Shown here: one piece after another, positions 33,000 through 40,721 of the stretch
Layout: the number at the start of each line of letters is the position of its first letter
Position numbering within the stretch: the stretch's first letter is position 1
From: Sinosporangium album
GTDB lineage: Bacteria > Actinomycetota > Actinomycetes > Streptosporangiales > Streptosporangiaceae
Assembly: GCF_900100605.1 (NCBI RefSeq)
Contig: NZ_FNCN01000001.1
Span: forward strand, 248,001 to 312,000
Reading direction: 5' to 3'
Length of the DNA stretch: 64,000 nt
Program-made: the position numbers and the translations under genes
The notes under the pieces: generated by a model
The model's input: the letters and a program-made list of their open reading frames with translations, nothing else
The model's database searches: none
Told to the model about the DNA's origin: nothing

Positions 33000-33941
33000 A
33001 TGCGCGAGCCGTACAGGGTGAAGTCGGAGGAGCTGCCCGAGCGGGTCACGATCTACGAGGTCGGGCCGCGCGACGGGCTGCAGAACGAATCCACGGTGGT
33101 GCCGGTCGAGGTGAAGGCGGAGTTCATCACCCGTCTGGCCCGCGCTGGACTGAACGTGATCGAGGCGACCAGTTTCGTCCACCCCCGGTGGGTGCCGCAG
33201 CTCGCCGACGCCGGTGAACTGCTGACGTCCCTCGAACGCGCGCCCGGCGTGCGCTACCCCGTGCTGGTGCCGAACGAGCGCGGCCTCGACCGGGCCCTCG
33301 AACACGGGGTCGACGAGATCGCGATCTTCGGTAGTGCGACGGAGACCTTCGCGCGGCGCAACCTCAACCGCAGCGTGGAGGAGTCGATCGAGATGTTCAC
33401 GCCCGTGGTGACGCGGGCACGGGCCGAAGGGCTGCGGGTACGGGCCTACCTGTCGATGTGCTTCGGAGACCCGTGGGAGGGGCCGGTCCCGATCGAGCGG
33501 GTCGTCGAGGTGGGATCGCGCCTGCTCGACCTCGGCTGCTACGAGCTGTCGCTCGGCGACACCATCGGCGTCGCCACCCCGGGCCACGTCACCGCGCTCC
33601 TGCGCGCCTTCGGCGGCGGCTGCATCGGCACCGACCAGCTCGCCGTCCACTTCCACGACACCTACGGGCAGGCACTCGCCAACACCCTGGCCGCGCTGCG
33701 CGAGGGCGTCACCACCGTGGACAGCTCCGCGGGCGGCATCGGCGGCTGCCCCTACGCCAAGTCGGCGACCGGCAACCTCGCCACCGAGGACCTCGTCTGG
33801 ATGCTGCACGGCCTCGGCGTGCACACCGGGGTGTCCCTCGAAACGCTGGTCGAGACCAGCGTCTGGCTGGCCGAGAAGCTCGGCCGCCCCTCAACATCAC
33901 GGGTCGTGCAGGCCCTCGCCAAGGAGAAGCAGGATGCATAG
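33000..33941 (+). CDS. Hydroxymethylglutaryl-CoA lyase
   Basis: The 313-residue protein has the HMGL signature set: EVGPRDGLQNESTVV near 19-33, IEATSFVHPRWVPQLAD, YLSMCFGDPWEG, HFHDTYGQALANT (metal-binding His residues) and the Cys loop GGCPYAKSATGNLATEDL. The enzyme cleaves HMG-CoA into acetyl-CoA and acetoacetate, the last step of leucine breakdown. ATG 33000 follows GGGAAGAG. Its last codons overlap the acyl-CoA dehydrogenase start by 8 nt, which implies coupling. A methylglutaconyl-CoA hydratase is not in this operon. Confidence 0.93.
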   Translation: MREPYRVKSEELPERVTIYEVGPRDGLQNESTVVPVEVKAEFITRLARAGLNVIEATSFVHPRWVPQLADAGELLTSLERAPGVRYPVLVPNERGLDRALEHGVDEIAIFGSATETFARRNLNRSVEESIEMFTPVVTRARAEGLRVRAYLSMCFGDPWEGPVPIERVVEVGSRLLDLGCYELSLGDTIGVATPGHVTALLRAFGGGCIGTDQLAVHFHDTYGQALANTLAALREGVTTVDSSAGGIGGCPYAKSATGNLATEDLVWMLHGLGVHTGVSLETLVETSVWLAEKLGRPSTSRVVQALAKEKQDA

Positions 33942-35091
33942 GCTCAACGACGACTACGAGGCGCTGCGCAAAACGGTCGAGGAGTTCGCCCGCGACGTCG
34001 TGGCGCCCGTCATCGGCGACTACTACGAGCGGTGCGAGTTCCCGTACGGCATCGTCCGCCGGATGGGGGCGATGGGTCTGTTCGGCCTGCCGATCCCCGA
34101 GGAGCAGGGCGGCATGGGCGGCGACTACTTCGCGCTCTGCCTGGTCCTGGAGGAGCTGGCCCGGGTGGACTCCTCGGTGGCCATCACCGTCGAGGCCGCC
34201 GTCTCCCTCGGCGCGATGCCGCTCTTCCGCTTCGGTACGGCGGAGCAGCGCGAACGCTGGCTTCCGAAGCTGGCCGCAGGCGAGCTGCTCGGCGCGTTCG
34301 GCCTCACCGAGCCCGGCGGCGGCTCGGACGCGGCCGGCGGCATGCGGACCACCGCCCGGCTGGAGGACGGCCAGTGGGTGATCAATGGCACCAAGGCGTT
34401 CATCACCAACGCCGGCACCGACATCACGGGTTTCGTCGGCGTGGCCGCCATCACCGGCACCCGCGAAGACGGCAAACCGGAGATCTCCACCATTCTGGTG
34501 CCGGCGGGCACGCCCGGCTTCACCGTCTCCAAGAAGTATTCCAAGGTCGGCTGGTCCGCCTCCGACACCCGCGAGCTGTCCTTCGACGACTGCCGCGTGC
34601 CCGAGGAGAACCTGCTCGGCACCCGAGGGCGGGGATACGCGCAGTTCCTCCAGACCCTCGACGAGGGCCGGGTCGCCATCGCCGCCCTGTCCGTCGGCCT
34701 CGCCCAGGGCTGCGTCGACGAGTCCCTGCGCTATGTGCGCGAACGCGAGGCGTTCGGCCACCCCATCGGCCACTACCAGGCCATCCAGTTCAAGATCGCC
34801 GACATGGAGATCCGCACCCACACCGCCCGCCTGGCCTACTACCACGCCGCCGAGAAGATGCTCGCCGGCGAGCCCTTCAAGCGCGAGGCGGCCATCGCCA
34901 AACTGGTCGCCTCCAACGCCGCCATGGACAACGCCCGCGAGGCCACCCAGATCTTCGGCGGCTACGGCTTCATGAACGAATACCCCGTCGGACGGTTCTA
35001 CCGCGACGCCAAGATCCTGGAGATCGGCGAGGGCACCAGCGAGGTCCAGCGCATGCTCATCGCCCGCGAACTCGGCCTGAGCTCGCTCTGA
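33934..35091 (+). CDS. Acyl-CoA dehydrogenase of the leucine-type operon
   Basis: The 385-residue protein is a full ACAD: GLTEPGGGSDAAG near 130-142, FITNAGTDITGFVGVAA, and an ATQIFGGYGFMNEYPVGRFY segment. The catalytic base appears to be Glu366 in IGEGTSEVQ, the MCAD/SCAD position. The isovaleryl-CoA dehydrogenases I know have a non-Glu residue here and use a Glu in the LDLER helix, while this protein reads LDEGR. Position suggests oxidation of isovaleryl-CoA, but the residues fit a broader short or branched-chain specificity. ATG overlaps the lyase gene by 8 nt. Confidence 0.9.
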   Translation: MHRLNDDYEALRKTVEEFARDVVAPVIGDYYERCEFPYGIVRRMGAMGLFGLPIPEEQGGMGGDYFALCLVLEELARVDSSVAITVEAAVSLGAMPLFRFGTAEQRERWLPKLAAGELLGAFGLTEPGGGSDAAGGMRTTARLEDGQWVINGTKAFITNAGTDITGFVGVAAITGTREDGKPEISTILVPAGTPGFTVSKKYSKVGWSASDTRELSFDDCRVPEENLLGTRGRGYAQFLQTLDEGRVAIAALSVGLAQGCVDESLRYVREREAFGHPIGHYQAIQFKIADMEIRTHTARLAYYHAAEKMLAGEPFKREAAIAKLVASNAAMDNAREATQIFGGYGFMNEYPVGRFYRDAKILEIGEGTSEVQRMLIARELGLSSL

Positions 35092-35114
35092 CCCCTCCCC
35101 TCCCGGCCGGCGCA

Positions 35115-35157
35115 AAGGGGGCGAGCCCAGCGAGCCCACCCCCGGGCCCGCCCCCTT
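35115..35157 (+). terminator. Terminator-like hairpin after the acyl-CoA operon
   Basis: AAGGGGGCG (35115-35123) pairs with CGCCCCCTT (35149-35157), with further GC pairing inside. It separates this operon from the convergent Uma2 gene. No long T tract. Confidence 0.5.
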
Positions 35158-35170
35158 GGCACGCCGCCGG

Positions 35171-35818
35171 TCAGCCCCGGCCCCTCCGCCTGGGCCCCGC
35201 CAGGTCCGCCGGATCGAATGAGACCTCGTAGGGTTCGATCAAGGACAGGGTCTCCCCCGCCCGCGCCGCCGCCACCGGAACCGGCTCCCCGTCCTTGGCC
35301 GCGAACACCTCCACCAGCGGCCCGCCCGGCACCTCAAGCTCAACCCGCATGAAGAAGGGGACCCCCGCAGCCGCGTACGATGCGGGTTTGAGCACGTAGT
35401 CACGTTTGCGATTGCCGGGGCTGACGATCTCCACGACCATCAGCACATCCGACGCGTCCAGGGCCAGGACACCCGCGATGATCGGCTCGGCCCACCCGAC
35501 GACGATGTCGGGGATGAACCCTTCATCCCTCACCCGAAGGTTCGCGGCCTCGATCACCTCGACATCGTCCGGCGCCGCCGCGAGGAGGATGTGGGAAAGC
35601 CTCTGAGCGCACAACGCAGGGCCCGCGGCCGGCGCCGGGCTCACCACGTAGCTCCCATCGATGAGTTCGACCCGCCGTCCTATATCCGGGAGTGCCAACC
35701 AGTCGTCGACGGTGCACGGACGCGAGACATCGCGCAGGATCCTTCGCCGGATCTCTTGCTCGGTCTCCTCCTCCGCACCGGACCGCTCCGGCCAGGACTC
35801 CGCGGGAAGCGCACTCAT
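35171..35818 (-). CDS. Uma2-family (DUF820) putative endonuclease-like protein
   Basis: The 215-residue protein shows Uma2 features of the PD-(D/E)XK fold: TVDDWLALPDIGRRVELIDG near 36-55, GFIPDIVVGWAEP with the acidic Asp, and VLMVVEIVSPGNRKRDYVLK, which supplies the ExK-like pair. Members are common in cyanobacteria and actinomycetes, and their natural substrate is not known. ATG 35818 has GGAGGG about 10 nt upstream. No defence genes surround it. Confidence 0.85.
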   Translation of the reverse strand: MSALPAESWPERSGAEEETEQEIRRRILRDVSRPCTVDDWLALPDIGRRVELIDGSYVVSPAPAAGPALCAQRLSHILLAAAPDDVEVIEAANLRVRDEGFIPDIVVGWAEPIIAGVLALDASDVLMVVEIVSPGNRKRDYVLKPASYAAAGVPFFMRVELEVPGGPLVEVFAAKDGEPVPVAAARAGETLSLIEPYEVSFDPADLAGPRRRGRG

Positions 35819-35916
35819 CTTCTCGTCTCCCTCCACATCGCCCAGTCTGTCACCCGTGCCGGATCACGGCCAGGCGCGACATTAACAGCGGCCACCGACA
35901 GTCGTCAGGTGAACAC

Positions 35917-36693
35917 TCAAAGCGAAGTGTCCAGCCAGATGTAGGCGGCGAAGCGGCCTGTGGTGCGGTCGCGGCGGTAGGAGTAGAGCTCGGGGGATTC
36001 CATGGTGCAGCGGGCGTCGTGGCGGATGTCGGTGAGGCCGGCGCGGCGGAGTTGGGCGGCGACGCCGGCGCGGACGTCGAGGGCGGGGGTCCCGTGGCGG
36101 GTCCGGGAGTGGGTTTCGGGTACGGCTGCCGCCACCTCGTCGCGCATCCCGGCGGGCACCTCGTAGCAGGCGCCGCAGGCGGAGGGCCCGATGAGGGCGG
36201 CCATGCGGGACGGCTCGGCGCCGCGGGCGGCCATGGCGGCGACGAGGGCGGGCACGACGCCGAGGAGCGTGCCGGGGCGGCCGGAGTGGGCGGCGCCGAC
36301 GAGGCCCGCGCCGGGGTCGGCGAGCAGGACCGGCACGCAGTCGGCCACGAGGGCGGCGAGGGCGAGGCCGGGCCGGTCGGTGAAGACGGCGTCGAGGGCG
36401 GGCGTGTCGCCGTCGGGGAAGGGCTCGGTGACGTAACGCACGTCCTTGCCGTGGACCTGCCGCATGAAGACGACGCGGTCGGGCGACAGCCCGAGCTCGC
36501 GGGCGGTGGCCTCGCGGTTGGCGCGGACGGCCGCGGGGTCGTCTCCGACGGCGCCGCCGAGATTGCGCGTGCCGTACGGCGGGGCGCTGACGCCGCCGGA
36601 GCGCACGGTGACGGCGGCCCGCACGCGGCCTCCGAGCGTCACCGCGCGCATGGGGGCCGCGGGAACCGTGGGGACCGTGGGGACGCTGTCCAC
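35917..36693 (-). CDS. pgeF: Laccase-domain protein (PgeF/YfiH family)
   Basis: The 258-residue protein has the DUF152 signature: RVVFMRQVHGKDVRYVTE near 73-90 with the first His, ALVADCVPVLLADPGAGL with the Cys, AAHSGRPGTLLGVVPA with the second His, and IGPSACGACYEV. These residues bind zinc. E. coli PgeF hydrolyses peptidoglycan with a wrong Ser, and mammalian FAMIN acts on purine nucleosides. The usual AHAGRRG reads AHSGRPG here. GTG 36693 has GGAGG 5-6 nt upstream. It has no ftsZ/sepF neighbours, unlike its usual setting. Confidence 0.9.
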   Translation of the reverse strand: MDSVPTVPTVPAAPMRAVTLGGRVRAAVTVRSGGVSAPPYGTRNLGGAVGDDPAAVRANREATARELGLSPDRVVFMRQVHGKDVRYVTEPFPDGDTPALDAVFTDRPGLALAALVADCVPVLLADPGAGLVGAAHSGRPGTLLGVVPALVAAMAARGAEPSRMAALIGPSACGACYEVPAGMRDEVAAAVPETHSRTRHGTPALDVRAGVAAQLRRAGLTDIRHDARCTMESPELYSYRRDRTTGRFAAYIWLDTSL

Positions 36694-36797
36694 GAGGGCC
36701 TCCTTCCGTCCGGCCGGGCGCTTGGGACCGGTCCGGTGTCGTGTGTGCCCTCAGGTATACCGCGACGCCTGCCCGGCAGGGCATTGCCACGCCGAAC

Positions 36798-36826
36798 ATC
36801 TAGATATATCGTCAAAATATCTAGAT
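36798..36826. promoter_or_regulatory. PadR operator-like inverted repeat
   Basis: ATCTAGATAT (36798-36807) and ATATCTAGAT (36817-36826) form a perfect 10-bp inverted repeat with a 9-nt spacer, 19 nt before the PadR start. AT-rich sequence is exceptional here, and this is the obvious autoregulatory PadR site. Confidence 0.75.
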
Positions 36827-36844
36827 AGTTGGGAAGGTGAGGAC

Positions 36845-37471
36845 ATGATGGACATCTCAGGTCACCACCCACCGTGGATGGGCAGAGGGCCGTTCCCCGG
36901 TCCCCACGGCACGCCCGGCCCGCCGGGCTTGCCCGGCCCACCGGGCGTGCCGGTCGTACCGGGCATGCCGGGTATGCCGGGCCATCCGCCGGGGCGGGGG
37001 TTCTCTCCGCGTGTGCGCAGAGGCGATGTTCGGGCGGCGCTGCTGCTGCTCCTGTCTCCGGAGAAGGGCGACGCGCGCAGCGGATACCAGCTCATCCAGG
37101 AGATCGAGGAGCGCAGTCACGGCGTGTGGCGGCCCAGCCCCGGTTCGGTGTACCCCGCGCTGCAACAACTGGAGGACGAAGGGCTGGTCACCAGCACGGA
37201 GCAGGGCGGACGCAAGAGCTATCTGCTCAGCGAGGAGGGCTTGCACTATGTGAGCGAGCGGGCGCAGGAGCTCGGCGCTCCGTGGGCCGACGTGGTGCGG
37301 TCGCTGCCCGACGACATGCAGGAGCTGCGCCTGCTCTGGGCGCAGGTCGGCGAGGCGTTCCTCCACCTGACCCGGGTCGCCGACACGTCGCAGGTGGAGG
37401 CGGCCAAGAAGCTGCTGATCTCCACACGCAGGTCCATTTTCACTATCCTCGCGGAGGGCGACGATGAGTGA
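36845..37471 (+). CDS. PadR-family regulator with collagen-like N-terminus
   Basis: The 208-residue protein has a 60-residue N-terminal region rich in Gly-X-Y units (GPHGTPGPPGLPGPPGVP, then GMPGMPGHPPG). A PadR winged helix follows (about 62-135; AALLLLLSPEKGDARSGYQL, GSVYPALQQLEDEGLVTS), then a helical C-terminal domain. The tract has no role known to me. Two adjacent ATG codons (36845, 36848) with GGAAGG upstream are possible starts. The stop overlaps the next gene by 8 nt. It probably represses the ABC exporter operon via the palindrome upstream. Confidence 0.88.
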   Translation: MMDISGHHPPWMGRGPFPGPHGTPGPPGLPGPPGVPVVPGMPGMPGHPPGRGFSPRVRRGDVRAALLLLLSPEKGDARSGYQLIQEIEERSHGVWRPSPGSVYPALQQLEDEGLVTSTEQGGRKSYLLSEEGLHYVSERAQELGAPWADVVRSLPDDMQELRLLWAQVGEAFLHLTRVADTSQVEAAKKLLISTRRSIFTILAEGDDE

Positions 37472-38447
37472 ACCGGCCCCCGCGATCTCCGTGACGGGCT
37501 TGAAGAAGACATACGGCCAGGTCGAGGCGGTCAAAGACGTCAACTTCACCGTGGCCCCCGGCGAGGTGTTCGGTTTCCTCGGCCCCAACGGGGCGGGCAA
37601 GACCACCACGATCGGCATGCTGTGCACCCTGGTCGCGCCGACCGGCGGCACCGCGCTGGTGGCGGGCCGCGACGTGGTGCGTGAGCGCGACGAGGTCAGG
37701 CGCAACATCGGGCTGGTGTTCCAGGACTCGACCCTGGACCTCTACCTCTCGGCGGAGCAGAACCTGAGGTTCCACGCCGAGCTGTACGGCGTGCCCAGAC
37801 CCCAGGTCGGCCCCCGCATCCAGCAGGTCATGGAGATGGTGGCCCTCTGGGACCGCAAGGACAGCAAGGTGCTCACCTTCTCCGGCGGCATGAAGCGCAG
37901 GCTGGAGATCGCACGCGGCCTGCTGCACTCGCCGAGGGTGCTGTTCCTCGACGAGCCCACCGTCGGTCTCGACCCGCAGACGCGCGCCGCGATCTGGGGC
38001 TACATCCACAAGCTCCGCCGGGCCGAGGACATCACCATCTTCATGACGACGCACTACATGGACGAGGCCGAGTACTGCGACCGCATCGCGATCATCGACC
38101 ATGGCGAGATCGTCGTCGTGGACTCCCCCGAGGCGCTCAAGGCCAGTGTGGGCAAGGACAGGGTGAGGATCTCGACGGAGGACTCCGAGGCGGCGATCGA
38201 CGCCTTGGAGAAGCGCTTCGGCCTCACGGCGGCGGTCCACGAGGGCGAGGTGATGTTCTCCGTGCCGGCGGGCGAGGAGTTCGTCCCCCGCCTGTTCGCC
38301 GAGCTGGGGCTCCCGATCAGGTCGGTGAGCGTGTCGCGGCCCTCGCTGGACGACGTCTTCATGTCGTACACAGGCGTCACGATCCGCGATGCCGAGTTCG
38401 AGAAGTCCGCCACGAAGACGTGGGCCCGCACCACGGGAAGGAGATGA
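37464..38447 (+). CDS. ABC transporter ATP-binding protein, DrrA-like
   Basis: The 327-residue ATPase has Walker A GPNGAGKTT near 42-50, a Q loop (VFQDSTLDL), signature TFSGGMKRRLEIARGLL, Walker B VLFLDEPTVGLDP and the switch His in MTTHYMDEAEYC. A C-terminal extension of about 90 residues matches daunorubicin-resistance DrrA-like proteins. It energises export with the permease downstream. ATG overlaps the padR stop by 8 nt, so the PadR and exporter genes form one coupled unit. Confidence 0.93.
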   Translation: MSEPAPAISVTGLKKTYGQVEAVKDVNFTVAPGEVFGFLGPNGAGKTTTIGMLCTLVAPTGGTALVAGRDVVRERDEVRRNIGLVFQDSTLDLYLSAEQNLRFHAELYGVPRPQVGPRIQQVMEMVALWDRKDSKVLTFSGGMKRRLEIARGLLHSPRVLFLDEPTVGLDPQTRAAIWGYIHKLRRAEDITIFMTTHYMDEAEYCDRIAIIDHGEIVVVDSPEALKASVGKDRVRISTEDSEAAIDALEKRFGLTAAVHEGEVMFSVPAGEEFVPRLFAELGLPIRSVSVSRPSLDDVFMSYTGVTIRDAEFEKSATKTWARTTGRR

Positions 38448-38450
38448 GCG

Positions 38451-39314
38451 ATGCTGACGGACATCGCGGAGCCCGTCGCGGTGCGGACCCCGGGAATCGG
38501 CGTGAGGCACAACGCGCGTGCCGTACGCGTCGTCCTGCACCGCGAGATCCTGCGTTTCCTTGACGACCGCCCCCGCATGATCTCCATGCTGGTCCAGCCC
38601 GTGCTCTGGCTGTTCGTCATCGGCACGGGCATCGGCAGCCTGGTGGAGACCGCGGTCCCCGGCATCGACTACCGCACCTTCATCTATCCCGGCATGATCT
38701 CCATGACGATCATCATGACGGCGATGTTCTCCGCCGGATCGATCGTCTGGGACCGGGAGTTCGGGTTCCTGCGCGAGATGCTCGTCGCGCCGATCAGCAG
38801 GACCGCCATCGTCACCGGCAAGTGCCTGGGCGGAGCGGTGGTGGCTACCGCTCAGGGCCTGATCATCTTGGCTCTCGCGGGGTTGGTGGGCGTGCCGTAC
38901 GACCCGGTGCTCATCCTCACGATGGTGGTCGAGATGTTCCTCGCGGCCTTCACGGTCACCGCGTTCGGGGTGCTGATCGCCGCCGGATTGAAGAACATCC
39001 AGTCGTTCTTCGGCGTGGTCCAGATGGCCGTGATGCCCATGCTGTTCCTGTCGGGAGCCATGTTCCCCCTGGCCAACCTGCCCGGCTGGCTGCAGGTGCT
39101 GACCACGGTGAACCCGCTGACCTACGCCGTCGACCCGATGCGGCAGGCCGTCTTCTCCCACCTCGACCTGTCGCCGACCGCCTCGGCACTTTTGAACCCC
39201 GGTGTGAGCTGGGGGGACTGGAAGGTGCCCGTCCCGCTGGAGATCGGGCTGGTGACGGCCGCCGGCCTCGTCCTGCTCGCCATGGCCGTGGCGCGCTTCC
39301 GCAGGGCCCGCTGA
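38451..39314 (+). CDS. ABC-2 type permease, DrrB-like
   Basis: The 287-residue protein has about six membrane segments and the DrrB pattern: VLWLFVIGTGIGSLVETAVPG near the first span, TFIYPGMISMTIIMTAMFS, GFLREMLVAPISRTAIVTGK and MLFLSGAMFPLANLPGWL. It forms the pore with the upstream ATPase. The drug or lipid exported is unknown. It starts 3 nt after the ATPase stop. Confidence 0.92.
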   Translation: MLTDIAEPVAVRTPGIGVRHNARAVRVVLHREILRFLDDRPRMISMLVQPVLWLFVIGTGIGSLVETAVPGIDYRTFIYPGMISMTIIMTAMFSAGSIVWDREFGFLREMLVAPISRTAIVTGKCLGGAVVATAQGLIILALAGLVGVPYDPVLILTMVVEMFLAAFTVTAFGVLIAAGLKNIQSFFGVVQMAVMPMLFLSGAMFPLANLPGWLQVLTTVNPLTYAVDPMRQAVFSHLDLSPTASALLNPGVSWGDWKVPVPLEIGLVTAAGLVLLAMAVARFRRAR

Positions 39315-39333
39315 CCGTACGGCGGACGCCGAA

Positions 39334-39363
39334 GCGGCCCGGACGCCTGAGCATCCGGGCCGC
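39334..39363 (+). terminator. Terminator hairpin between permease and convergent secreted-protein gene
   Basis: GCGGCCCGGA (39334-39343) and TCCGGGCCGC (39354-39363) form a 10-bp stem with a 10-nt loop, followed by C- and T-containing sequence. It serves the exporter operon and perhaps the convergent gene. Confidence 0.75.
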
Positions 39364-39412
39364 CCCCCTGTCCGTCACGCTCCACTCGGTCGGAGCGCGT
39401 CAGTCGGACACC

Positions 39413-40471
39413 TCAGCGCTTGACGCGCACGTAGTCGCTCTTGCTGGTCGAGCCGTAGGCGTCGGAGTCGCCGGCGAAACGCACCCTCCAGCGGCCGGAC
39501 GTGTAGGCGCGGACGTAGGTGCGGACGTCGCCGTCGCCGTTCGACAGGTTGGTGGTCTTCACGTAGCGGTACCTGGAGCTGCCGGCGGGCTTGAACTCGA
39601 CCTTGACCCGGGCGCGGTAGCCGTCCCAGCCCCAGTCGTCGTCGATCTGGAGCTTGGCGGTCAGCTTGATGTTGCGGCCCTTGCGCACGGGCTCGGGCGA
39701 CGCGTTGAACCTGATCAGGCGGCTGTCGACCCGCTCCTCCGGCTCGGGCTCCGGCTCGGGAGCGCGGGAGACGTCGATGCGGTCGGTGTCGCTGACGGCC
39801 TTGTGGGCCTCGCTGTTGCCGTCGAACTCGGCGCGCCACCAGCCCGTGGACCAGGTCCTGGCCCGGGCCTTGAACCAGCCGTCGGTGCCGGTCACCGTCG
39901 AGGTGACGTACCTGTAGGCGTCGGTCCCCTTCTCACGGAAGGTGAGGTTGACCTTCTGGCCTCGGCCGTAGCCCTTCCAGCCGCTGCCCCAGTCGATCTG
40001 CAGCCTGCCGGTCAGGGTCAGCGTGTCGCCCTGCGAGACGTCCTCGGGAGAGGCGTTGAAGTCGACGGCCCGCGTGTCGTAGACGTTGCGCACGTTGAAC
40101 GGCACCGAGTCGGAGACCTTGGTGCCCACCACACTGGTGGCGTGGACGCGGAAGTTCCACTCACCGGGCTTGTGGGCCCGGGTGAACTTGTACTGCGCCT
40201 TCCACTTGGTGCCGTCGTTGGTGGCCACCACGTCGGTGCCGTCCTTGGCACCGGGCGCGGTGAGCACGACCTTGGCGTTGGTCGCTCCGGCCTCGAAGCT
40301 GAAGGTCGCCGTGGTGCCGTTGGAGCTGTCCACGACGACGGGGTTGGGGGATACTCCGATCTTTGAGATGTCGGGACCTGAAGAGGTGCCCGCCGACGCC
40401 GCCGGCGTCACGGCGAGCGCGCCCGCGCCCATCGCCGTGACCACGACGACGGCTCGGAAGCGTTGCAACAT
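39413..40471 (-). CDS. Secreted protein with two tandem beta-sandwich-like repeats
   Basis: The 352-residue protein starts with a signal peptide (about 1-29; VVVVTAMGAGALAVTP, AxA end ASA). An Ig-like region follows (ISKIGVSPNPVVVDSSNGTT), then two similar units of about 100 residues. One begins RAVDFNASPEDVSQGDTLTL and the other RLIRFNASPEPVRKGRNIKL; both contain WGSGWKGYG- or WGWDGYRA-like stretches. The units are joined by a Glu-Pro tract (EPEPEPEE). It is probably extracellular with a structural or binding role. ATG 40471 is preferred over ATG 40480 because GGGGAAGG lies 10 nt before it. Confidence 0.8.
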   Translation of the reverse strand: MLQRFRAVVVVTAMGAGALAVTPAASAGTSSGPDISKIGVSPNPVVVDSSNGTTATFSFEAGATNAKVVLTAPGAKDGTDVVATNDGTKWKAQYKFTRAHKPGEWNFRVHATSVVGTKVSDSVPFNVRNVYDTRAVDFNASPEDVSQGDTLTLTGRLQIDWGSGWKGYGRGQKVNLTFREKGTDAYRYVTSTVTGTDGWFKARARTWSTGWWRAEFDGNSEAHKAVSDTDRIDVSRAPEPEPEPEERVDSRLIRFNASPEPVRKGRNIKLTAKLQIDDDWGWDGYRARVKVEFKPAGSSRYRYVKTTNLSNGDGDVRTYVRAYTSGRWRVRFAGDSDAYGSTSKSDYVRVKR

Positions 40472-40708
40472 GGGGTTCATCCTTCCCCTGAGGTTCCAAC
40501 GCGGCATGAGGGTGCCACGTCCTTCCTTCAAGTAGACGGAAAATAGGGGCAAACCGTTTGGAGATCTGACAAACAGTAAACAAATCCTGTCGATCTACCT
40601 GTCTGTCGAGCAACACGGGCATCACCGCCGCGGGGACGCGTGGGAACGCTCCCAGGCGATTACTCACAAGGTTGGGCCCTGATGGGGACGCAGGACACCT
40701 CACAGCGA

Positions 40709-40714
40709 CATAAT
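40709..40714 (+). promoter_or_regulatory. Probable -10 element for a leaderless E1 transcript
   Basis: CATAAT ends 7 nt before the GTG at 40722, which fits transcription starting at or next to the start codon. No ribosome site precedes that GTG. Confidence 0.4.
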
Positions 40715-40721
40715 CGGGCAT

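Noticed and set aside
35171-35818. Uma2 gene considered as part of a defence island
   Set aside because: Neighbours are metabolic and housekeeping genes, and Uma2 proteins alone are not evidence of a defence system.
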